From assembly GCA_020635035.1 (NCBI GenBank), contig JACKAO010000004.1, positions 248,001 through 312,000 on the forward strand: DNA of 64,000 bases. The letters are read 5' to 3'. This document shows positions 45,878 to 52,580 of the stretch, piece after piece. The stretch comes from Calditrichia bacterium. Lineage in GTDB: Bacteria; Calditrichota; Calditrichia; Calditrichales; J004. A program made the position numbers and the translations under genes. Below the pieces are notes generated by a model. It was given only the letters and a program-made list of their open reading frames with translations, did not search any database and was not told where the DNA came from. Every line of letters begins with the position of its first letter. Positions within the stretch are counted from its first letter, which is position 1.

Positions 45878-46732
45878 ATGGAAAATATTCTAAACTGGGA
45901 TTTTAAAGGTCTGATATCGGTTGAACGCATCGGGCTGATTATCCGGGTATTGGTAATGCTGATTGCCGGAATGCCGCTGATTTATATCCTAAGTCGCTGG
46001 AGCCGCAGATTTGTTACAAAAAAGCTAACAGCACAACGCGGGATGATAACGGGGAAGATTGTTAATTATACCGGTCAAATTATCATTATAATTATGGCTT
46101 TGCGTGAACTTGGTTTTGAGCTGACACCGCTCCTTGGTGCTGCCGGTATCCTTGGTATTGCTATTGGTTTTGCTTCACAAACCAGCGTATCAAATGTAAT
46201 AAGCGGAATATTTCTGATCGGAGAACAACCTTTTGTAGTTGGCGATGTGATCCGCGTCGGACAAACAATTGGTGAAGTTTTGTCGATTGATATTCTCTCG
46301 GTAAAACTGCGTACCTTTGATAATCAGTTTGTACGGATACCCAATGAGAATATTCTTAAGAGTGAAGTTGTTACATTAACCCGTTTTCCAATCCGAAGAG
46401 CTGATTTGCTGATTGGTGTGGCCTATAAAGAAGATATTGCCAGGGTACGTGAAATTTTAATGCAGATTGCCCATGATAATCCTTTATGTCTGCAGGAGCC
46501 CGCTCCTTTGATAATTTTTGAAGGTTTTGGTACTTCGTCTATCGATTTAAAGTTTGCTGTCTGGGCTGCAAGGGAAGATTGGCTTACAATGAGAAATGAA
46601 ATTTATGAAGAAATCAAAATCCGCTTTGATCGCGAAGGTATTGAAATCCCTTTCCCGCACGTATCAGTATATAAGGGAGCTGCGAGTGAACCTTTTAATG
46701 TAAAAGTTGTCGATCCGGATAATAAAAACTGA
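45878..46732 (+). CDS. MscS family small-conductance mechanosensitive channel
   Basis: The 284-residue protein has three membrane helices. TM3 is the pore helix, with a Gly/Ala-rich 'AAGILGIAIGFASQTSVSNV' at about residues 90-110, followed by the beta domain ('FLIGEQPFVVGDVIRVGQTI') and an alpha/beta C-terminus ending 'REGIEIPFPHVSVY'. These match MscS closely. The channel releases solutes during hypo-osmotic shock. It is preceded by a DUF432-like gene and ends with its TGA abutting the stop of the convergent enoyl-CoA hydratase gene. Confidence 0.93.
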   Translation: MENILNWDFKGLISVERIGLIIRVLVMLIAGMPLIYILSRWSRRFVTKKLTAQRGMITGKIVNYTGQIIIIIMALRELGFELTPLLGAAGILGIAIGFASQTSVSNVISGIFLIGEQPFVVGDVIRVGQTIGEVLSIDILSVKLRTFDNQFVRIPNENILKSEVVTLTRFPIRRADLLIGVAYKEDIARVREILMQIAHDNPLCLQEPAPLIIFEGFGTSSIDLKFAVWAAREDWLTMRNEIYEEIKIRFDREGIEIPFPHVSVYKGAASEPFNVKVVDPDNKN

Positions 46733-47503
46733 TTATTTATTCTTAATACTTTGAATAAGCTTGCTGATAGTTGTCCTTGTTGGTTGTGACCACCACTGAT
46801 CCATAAAAGTGGCAAGTGTCCGGTCCCAATCAATTTGCATGGATCGAATCAGTTCCCGTCTGAAATTAAGTTTGCTTGTTTGGAAAACTTCAGGGATTAG
46901 CGCCAGGTAATGAGCAAGTTTTTGTTCTGCTAAGAACAGCAATTCGTCACTACTGCATTTCTGGTCAACCAACCCGCACTTTAATGCTTCGTCCACAGAT
47001 AATAGTTTTCCTTCCAGCAAGTATTGATAGGCTTTGTGTTTTCCAATCCAGAATGCATACATATGGAAAAAGTTTTCTGGTACGATAATTCCCAAAGGAA
47101 TCTCATTCAGGCCGATTGTGTAGTCGCCGGCGACCATTAATCGGTAATCAGCCGGTATCGCTAAAACGCATCCACCAGCAGGAGCATGCCCGGATATTGC
47201 TGCAATAAGCGGTTTGGGGAATTTTGCCAGTTTGACCATGATCTGAATAAGTGAAGACCAGAATTTTTCTGTCATATCGTGATCATAATCGAAAACTTCC
47301 ATCACATCAACACCAACCGAAAAATAATCTTCCTTCCCTGTAAGAATTACTCCTTTTACTTCGGGGTCATCTGTTATTTCATTGAAGCAGATGTGCAGTT
47401 CATCCAGCATGTCCAGATTTATAGGATTGGCTCTTCCACGATCTAAGGTGACCAGAGCATAGTGGTGCTTCAACTCAATTCTCAGGTATTTAAATTCAGT
47501 CAT
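46733..47503 (-). CDS. Enoyl-CoA hydratase/isomerase family protein
   Basis: The start is ATG 47503, with an AAGGAG ribosome site, giving about 256 residues. The longer frame from 47581 would run into the preceding gene. The crotonase fold is shown by 'ALVTLDRGRANPINLDMLDE', the oxyanion-hole stretches 'LTGKEDYFSVGVDV' and 'ISGHAPAGGCVLAI', and a later 'GLNEIPLGI'. It could hydrate, isomerise or hydrolyse a CoA thioester. ATGA overlap with the short-chain dehydrogenase gene shows translational coupling and suggests a shared lipid-type pathway. Confidence 0.88.
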   Translation of the reverse strand: MTEFKYLRIELKHHYALVTLDRGRANPINLDMLDELHICFNEITDDPEVKGVILTGKEDYFSVGVDVMEVFDYDHDMTEKFWSSLIQIMVKLAKFPKPLIAAISGHAPAGGCVLAIPADYRLMVAGDYTIGLNEIPLGIIVPENFFHMYAFWIGKHKAYQYLLEGKLLSVDEALKCGLVDQKCSSDELLFLAEQKLAHYLALIPEVFQTSKLNFRRELIRSMQIDWDRTLATFMDQWWSQPTRTTISKLIQSIKNK

Positions 47504-48357
47504 GGAAGTCTCCTTAACTTTAATGTTTTTTGAATAATGATATCCAATATTCTGGCAGGAAGAAGTCTTGGCAAAAGCCAATTTTTTATATAATTATTAA
47601 CAACAGGGTAGTGCACTCTAAAGTTCTTATTGTTATGAATTTTCCAGATTTTTTCAGCGATCCGGTCAGCTTTCATAAAAGTATTTTCATCGACATTAAA
47701 TTGTTTTAACGCGCCAGCCCAATCCGTGCTCCCGTATTTTTTTATGATCAAATCGAACGAGTTCTTTTTCCATATTTCAGATTGTACAGATCCCGGAGCC
47801 ACAACTAAAACATTTATTCCATAGATAGCTAATTCTCTGCGGAGTGCAGCAGATAATGCTTCCAGGGCATGCTTCGAAGCAGCATAAGGACCCAGAAAGG
47901 GATAGGAAATTTTACCGGAAACAGAACTTACATTTATAATCTTACCAGGTTCAAAAGAGCACGGTTTTTCAGCTCCAAGTAATGGTAAAAATGCCCTGGT
48001 AACGTTCATAGTTCCCAAAACATTGGTTGCAAATTGTTTTTCCATATCTACGCCCGATATATGCATTAAGGGACCACTGACAGCCACACCGGCGTTGTTG
48101 ATTAAACAGGCCACTCCGGCACCATTTATTTTTTGTTTTACAATTTCGGCTGCATGTTTAACAGAATCTTCATCTGTAATATCTAAAATTAACGGATGAA
48201 ATAGCCCGGATTTGAAAAGCTGTTTTGCAGATTCAGAGTCTTCAGGTTTTCGAACACTTCCAAAAACAGTATAACCTTTATTAATGAAACGCTTTGTACA
48301 AGCAAACCCAATACCGCTTGAAACACCAGTTATAACTATGTTGTTTGATCGATTCAT
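47500..48357 (-). CDS. Short-chain dehydrogenase/reductase (SDR)
   Basis: The 285-residue protein has the classical SDR elements: cofactor motif 'GVSSGIGFACT' (TGxxxGIG type), 'NNAG' at about residue 88, the catalytic Ser in 'NVSSVSGKIS', and YxxxK in 'YAASKHALEA'. It probably uses NADPH or NADH to reduce a ketone or oxidise an alcohol. The C-terminal 40 residues are hydrophobic and basic ('NNYIKNWLLPRLLPARILDI'), which may associate with membranes and hints at a lipid or sterol-like substrate. It is the first gene of a two-gene unit with the enoyl-CoA hydratase. Confidence 0.9.
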   Translation of the reverse strand: MNRSNNIVITGVSSGIGFACTKRFINKGYTVFGSVRKPEDSESAKQLFKSGLFHPLILDITDEDSVKHAAEIVKQKINGAGVACLINNAGVAVSGPLMHISGVDMEKQFATNVLGTMNVTRAFLPLLGAEKPCSFEPGKIINVSSVSGKISYPFLGPYAASKHALEALSAALRRELAIYGINVLVVAPGSVQSEIWKKNSFDLIIKKYGSTDWAGALKQFNVDENTFMKADRIAEKIWKIHNNKNFRVHYPVVNNYIKNWLLPRLLPARILDIIIQKTLKLRRLP

Positions 48358-48493
48358 TTGTCTTTAAAAAAATGATTTTTTTGTAATCTAATCATAAATA
48401 AAATGGCAGAAAACTAATACTGTGTTGTGAGAATAGGTAATGTTATCTAAATTTTATTTCATATAAAAGACTGTAATTAACATTAAAAAATAT

Positions 48494-49411
48494 ATGAATA
48501 TGTCCAATACAACAAAAGCAGTCATACTTACATTTTTAGCGATTATTTTTTGGGCAGGTGCTGCCACTGCATTTAAACTGGCCCTGAAGCATTTAAGTCC
48601 GCCAAACCTGCTTTTTTATTCCGTACTGATATCAGCTCTTGCGCTAAGCTTAATAGTGGTATTTAGTGGAAAAGCTTTAAATCTGTTAAAAATGGACAGA
48701 CAATTTTTTATCCATTCAGCCATAGCCGGGTTTTTAAATCCATTTCTGTATTATACTATCCTGTTTAAGGCATATGATCTGTTGCCCGGTCAGTTGGCAA
48801 TGGCATTAAACTATGGCTGGCCGGTAACGCTTACTGTTTTAGCAGTTCCGCTTCTTAAGCAACGTTTGACTGTAATTCAGGGGATATCAGTATTTATAAG
48901 CTTTACAGGCGCAGTAATTATCGCTACCCGGGGATCTTTCATAAGTTTAGCCGGAGTCGATAACACCGGTATTTTTCTGGCATTATCAAGTACCCTGGTA
49001 TGGGCAATCTATTGGCTTATAAACACAAAGGACAAATACGATCCGGTATTAAAACTGATGGTGTCATTTCTTTTTGGATTTGTATACATCTTGGTTTCTC
49101 AGGTTGTTTTTGACGAATTGGTTTTCCCTGCACAGGAATCCTGGCCTGCTCTTGGCTATATTGGTTTGTTTGAAATGGGAATCACATTTGTGATATGGCT
49201 GACTGCTTTAAAAGTAACCCCCAGTGCAGCAAGGATAAGTAATCTGATATATATAACCCCTTTTTTGTCTCTCCTGGCTCTTTTCTTAATTATTGGAGAG
49301 AAAATATTTTTTTCAACTTTTGTGGGACTCGTGCTAATCGTAAGTGGGATACTTATGCAGGAATTATATTCCAGAAAAAAGAGACTCCCTGACCAAACCA
49401 TCAGGGAGTAA
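48494..49411 (+). CDS. DMT superfamily (EamA) transporter
   Basis: The 305-residue protein has about ten membrane helices arranged as two EamA repeats. Typical features include 'FWAGAATAFKLALKHLSPPN' and 'LAMALNYGWPVTLTVLAVPLL' (read in parts) and the second-repeat 'VIWLTALKVTPSAARISNL'. The family exports amino acids, nucleotide derivatives or drugs. The substrate is unknown. Its 3' end contains a hairpin that serves as the terminator for the convergent cyclophilin gene. Confidence 0.9.
   Translation: MNMSNTTKAVILTFLAIIFWAGAATAFKLALKHLSPPNLLFYSVLISALALSLIVVFSGKALNLLKMDRQFFIHSAIAGFLNPFLYYTILFKAYDLLPGQLAMALNYGWPVTLTVLAVPLLKQRLTVIQGISVFISFTGAVIIATRGSFISLAGVDNTGIFLALSSTLVWAIYWLINTKDKYDPVLKLMVSFLFGFVYILVSQVVFDELVFPAQESWPALGYIGLFEMGITFVIWLTALKVTPSAARISNLIYITPFLSLLALFLIIGEKIFFSTFVGLVLIVSGILMQELYSRKKRLPDQTIRE
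49375..49409 (-). terminator. Rho-independent terminator of the cyclophilin gene, within the transporter 3' end
   Basis: A perfect 9-base stem ACTCCCTGA / TCAGGGAGT (49384-49392, 49401-49409, loop of 8) is followed, on the minus strand, by CTC and six T residues (49375-49380). The structure lies inside the last codons of the convergent EamA gene and 11 bases beyond the stop codon of the cyclophilin gene. Confidence 0.75.
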
Positions 49412-49419
49412 ATTAGTTC

Positions 49420-50100
49420 TTAACGGGAAACTTCAATTGTTTTAATAATTACAGGATTTAACGGAAGATTGTTTTTGTTTGTTTTTGTTGTTGCAATTTT
49501 ATCAACAACATCCATTCCCTTAACAACTTCTCCGAATACAGTGTATTGCCCGTCGAGACTCGGATAATCCTTGTGCACAATAAAAAACTGGGAACCTGCT
49601 CCGGCATTCGGATCCGGTGTTCTCGCAGTAGATAAAATACCACGTTTATGACTGATTCCATTAAATTCGTTGGGGATATTAACAATGGGGCCGCCCGTTC
49701 CATACGAGCTTGTGTTTTTTGTTTTAGTGTTGGGATCGCCCCCCTGTATCATAAAATCTTTCATTACACGATGAAATTGTGTGTTATCGTAAAATCCGCA
49801 TTCTGCCCGAGTGATAAAATTAAAACATTGGATTGGGGCTTCTTCAGGGAAAAACTTTAAATCTATATTACCCATATTTGTTATGATGCGGGCTTTAACA
49901 CCGGAAAGTTTTGATGCCAGGAACATAAGTTTGTCATCACTGGAGCGCATTCGTTCCATGATTGTTTTTTGTTGTGTGATTTGCTCTTTAAGATTGTTTA
50001 CTTGTTCTTTTAATTGTGAATTTTGTTCAGCCAATTCACTATTAGAACATGATATAAAAAACAGTCCGGACATCAGCATTATGAACTTAATAAACTTCAT
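49420..50100 (-). CDS. Cyclophilin-type peptidyl-prolyl isomerase lipoprotein
   Basis: The 226-residue protein has a lipoprotein signal (Cys18 in 'LFFISCSNS') and a short coiled coil (about residues 20-50, 'LAEQNSQLKEQVNNLKEQI'). A cyclophilin domain follows, with 'FHRVMKDFMIQGGDP' (catalytic Arg), 'GSQFFIV' and 'GQYTVFGEV'. It should accelerate prolyl isomerisation in the periplasm. The coiled coil may mediate oligomerisation or lift the domain from the membrane. It is divergent from the beta-helical lipoprotein gene. Confidence 0.92.
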   Translation of the reverse strand: MKFIKFIMLMSGLFFISCSNSELAEQNSQLKEQVNNLKEQITQQKTIMERMRSSDDKLMFLASKLSGVKARIITNMGNIDLKFFPEEAPIQCFNFITRAECGFYDNTQFHRVMKDFMIQGGDPNTKTKNTSSYGTGGPIVNIPNEFNGISHKRGILSTARTPDPNAGAGSQFFIVHKDYPSLDGQYTVFGEVVKGMDVVDKIATTKTNKNNLPLNPVIIKTIEVSR

Positions 50101-50231
50101 TGCGTTTTCTCCTAATTGTTAAAATTACGGAAGCGAACTTAAATGAGCCGTTATAATATTGCAACATTAAGTTATTTCAACGTACTAAATTTATGAATAT
50201 ATTTTATAAGCTATTCTGAGTCGGAGATGTT

Positions 50232-50828
50232 ATGAAATTAACCACGAAAATTGGTTTTCTGATTTTGATAATTACAACGGGATGTGACATCCAAATAAAC
50301 AAAAACATAAATATTAATGACAATTCATCAATTAACTCAGATCTTATCGCTGTGAATGGTGATATTCATATTGGAAATGACTGTGAGATACAAGGGGATA
50401 TTAACACGGTAAACGGTAATATTTATATCGATAAAAACTGTAATGTTAAGGGTAATGTTTTGTCATTAACCGGATTAATAATTATCAATGACAGTACTGA
50501 AATATCTGGAAATGTATCCGGATTAAGCGGACAGATAAAAACACGGGGTGTTAAAATAACCGGGGATGTTGTAAAAAACTATGGAAATATTTCGGCATTT
50601 AATACAAGAGTAGAAGGTTCGATTGTTATAGAAGAGAATGCAGATATCCCTGAAAAGTTGAGAAAAGTTAAAGTTTCTTTGGGCAAAAACAGTATAATAT
50701 CGGGTAATTTACAAAACAATAATCGCCAGGTTCTGGCCCTTGTGTATATCGAACCGGGAAGCGTGGTTAATGGGGAAATGATTGATTTTGATATTTCAGA
50801 ATCATTGGAAGATTTTCAGAATGAATAG
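50232..50828 (+). CDS. Beta-helical (bactofilin-like) lipoprotein
   Basis: The 198-residue protein starts with a lipoprotein-like signal (Cys18 in 'ITTGCDIQI'). A regular series of short beta-strand repeats follows, each with a Gly-Asx-Ile/Val step ('NGDIHIGNDCEIQGDINTVN', 'GNIYIDKNCNVKGNVLSLTG', 'GNVSGLSGQI', 'GDVVKNYGNI'). These predict a right-handed beta-helix like bactofilins and other polymer-forming proteins, except that bactofilins are normally cytoplasmic. If the signal is real, the helix lies in the periplasm or on the surface. Its last 8 bases overlap the next gene, so the two are probably co-expressed. Confidence 0.7.
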   Translation: MKLTTKIGFLILIITTGCDIQINKNININDNSSINSDLIAVNGDIHIGNDCEIQGDINTVNGNIYIDKNCNVKGNVLSLTGLIIINDSTEISGNVSGLSGQIKTRGVKITGDVVKNYGNISAFNTRVEGSIVIEENADIPEKLRKVKVSLGKNSIISGNLQNNNRQVLALVYIEPGSVVNGEMIDFDISESLEDFQNE

Positions 50829-51696
50829 GCTGTATCTTTTTTCAGAAAAAAAAACAGACTTTACATTTATTGCCAGTATGATTGGAATAATCTGTCTTTC
50901 TGTTTATTTGTTTATCAGCAAATTTGGTGATAAGAATATTTCTGATTATTTACAACAAACAGGACAGGAGTTGTTGGCTAAAGTAGCCAGCCAGCAACAA
51001 CGTGAACAACTTCAAGCTTCATACGCGGAGTTGTTAAAAAAGATAGATAACAAAGAAGTAAATCCTGAAGATGTAAAGTACCTGGCATCGAGTCTGATTA
51101 ATCTGAAACAACTTCAGCCGACTCTTGATCCCAAACAAATAGAAATTATTCTTAAAACAACGCTGGACAGTATTAAGTCCAGGGAAAAAAATATTTCTAC
51201 GATGGATGAAAAAAAATGGTCTGATTTGAAAAAAAAATTGTCCAATATCACGGGTGTGGAGAATCAACTTAATAAAAACGAATTTAAATATCCTGATGAT
51301 CAGCTTTCTGGTACAAAAAGTTTCTCTTATGCAGTTGACGACAGTCTTAATGTATTAGTAAACCAGTCAGTTCAAAAAGTGTTTTCTGTCAGTCAGACAG
51401 AGCTTGTGAGAGAATTACAAATGCTTGAAAAAGACAATCAAATTAAATTCGATCAGAATTTTAAAATTAATCTTGATAGACATAATGATGAGCTTAGAGT
51501 TAAAATATTAAAACTAAATAAAGAAATCGAACAACTAAAAAATCATGCTTCTTCCGTTAACGCAAGTGCTGTCATTTTATCAAATCCTGTAAATACGATC
51601 AAATCATCAAATTCAATAAATCCGATTAATAATGAAGCTTCCGATACAATAACTATTCATGTACCTGAGCCAATTTTACCACCTAAAGCCCCCTAA
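50821..51696 (+). CDS. Single-pass membrane protein with coiled coil, unknown function
   Basis: The start is ATG 50821, overlapping the previous gene by 8 bases, giving about 291 residues. A longer frame from 50782 lacks support. One membrane helix lies near residues 14-33 ('FIASMIGIICLSVYLFISKF'). A long, charged, Gln/Lys-rich region predicted to form coiled coils follows (for example 'QELLAKVASQQQREQLQASY', 'HNDELRVKILKLNKEIEQLK'). The C-terminus is Ser/Asn-rich and ends in a Pro-rich tail. I do not recognise a family. It probably works with the preceding beta-helical lipoprotein. Confidence 0.65.
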   Translation: MNRLYLFSEKKTDFTFIASMIGIICLSVYLFISKFGDKNISDYLQQTGQELLAKVASQQQREQLQASYAELLKKIDNKEVNPEDVKYLASSLINLKQLQPTLDPKQIEIILKTTLDSIKSREKNISTMDEKKWSDLKKKLSNITGVENQLNKNEFKYPDDQLSGTKSFSYAVDDSLNVLVNQSVQKVFSVSQTELVRELQMLEKDNQIKFDQNFKINLDRHNDELRVKILKLNKEIEQLKNHASSVNASAVILSNPVNTIKSSNSINPINNEASDTITIHVPEPILPPKAP

Positions 51697-51884
51697 AAGT
51701 AAAATTTGTTTATACTGTTGGGCAAATTTTCGCAAAAATATAAATTTGTTTAGTGTGTCATAAATCACGCTGTAAAAAAGTCGCCTCATTATATTCTAAC
51801 AAAAATTTAACACAAGAAGTATCTGAAGTCTGAAACGCCTTCAATGCTTTAACTGACAAAACAATAAAAATTACATTTTTAATG

Positions 51885-51927
51885 CAGGTTATTTTTGATA
51901 ATCTGTGCTATTTATTGTATTAACCTG
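51885..51927. promoter_or_regulatory. Promoter of the exopolysaccharide locus flanked by an inverted repeat
   Basis: TTGATA (51895-51900) and TATTAA (51918-51923) have an ideal 17-base spacer and lie 33 bases before the Wza-like gene ATG at 51956. CAGGTTA (51885-51891) and TAACCTG (51921-51927) form a perfect 7-base inverted repeat that brackets this promoter, with the right arm overlapping the -10 box. It could be a regulator site. The 259-base gap holds no recognisable gene. Confidence 0.5.
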
Positions 51928-51955
51928 GCGAAGCTAGATCAAGAACGGAAAAATC

Positions 51956-52558
51956 ATGCCTAAAAACCTTTTATACCCACTTGTTCTTATTGTACTCGTC
52001 TTTGCAGCCAAATCTAATGCTGAACAACTTATTCCAGGAGACGGAGTCAGACTTACCTTTTATAATATCTCTCAGGAAATAACAGGTGATTATTTCATAG
52101 ACGAAAATGGTATAATACAATTTCCATATATCGGATTTATAAATACCAAAGACAAAGATTATCGGGTTATTAAACAACAGGTTGAAGCAAAATATGATTC
52201 ATTATATCGTGGGGTTGAACTTATCATCGCCCCATTGTATAGAATCAGTGTTTTAGGTGAAGTAGGAAATCCGGGAGTTTATTTTACGACTGGTGTAGAA
52301 AAAGTGCTGGATGTAATTGCGATGGCAGGCGGTGAAACGGAAGATTCAGATCTTAACGAAGTTTTGATAAACAGGAATGGTGAAATTATTGTATTTGATG
52401 CTGAAGAAAGTTTTGAAAATGAAGTCAATGATTTCTATTTGAAATCCGGAGACAGAGTTTTTGTAACCCGTAAATGGTGGGTAACAGGACAAAACACAAC
52501 ATTTTTATTTACAGCCGCAGGGTTAATTGTAACCATTTATGCTGTATTAAGCCGATAG
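51956..52558 (+). CDS. Polysaccharide export protein, Wza-like (Poly_export/SLBB)
   Basis: The 200-residue protein has a signal peptide ('LVLIVLVFAAKSNAEQ'). A polysaccharide-export domain follows ('LIPGDGVRLTFYNISQEITG', 'DENGIIQFPYIGFI'), then an SLBB domain ('ISVLGEVGNPGVYFTTGVEK') and a C-terminal membrane helix (about residues 179-196). It is smaller than Wza (about 380 residues), with one SLBB. It may be a short outer-membrane or inner-membrane export component. It is the first gene of the exopolysaccharide run, with the Wzc-like gene 22 bases downstream. Confidence 0.86.
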   Translation: MPKNLLYPLVLIVLVFAAKSNAEQLIPGDGVRLTFYNISQEITGDYFIDENGIIQFPYIGFINTKDKDYRVIKQQVEAKYDSLYRGVELIIAPLYRISVLGEVGNPGVYFTTGVEKVLDVIAMAGGETEDSDLNEVLINRNGEIIVFDAEESFENEVNDFYLKSGDRVFVTRKWWVTGQNTTFLFTAAGLIVTIYAVLSR

Positions 52559-52580
52559 ATTGAGAAAATTGGAAGTTTAA

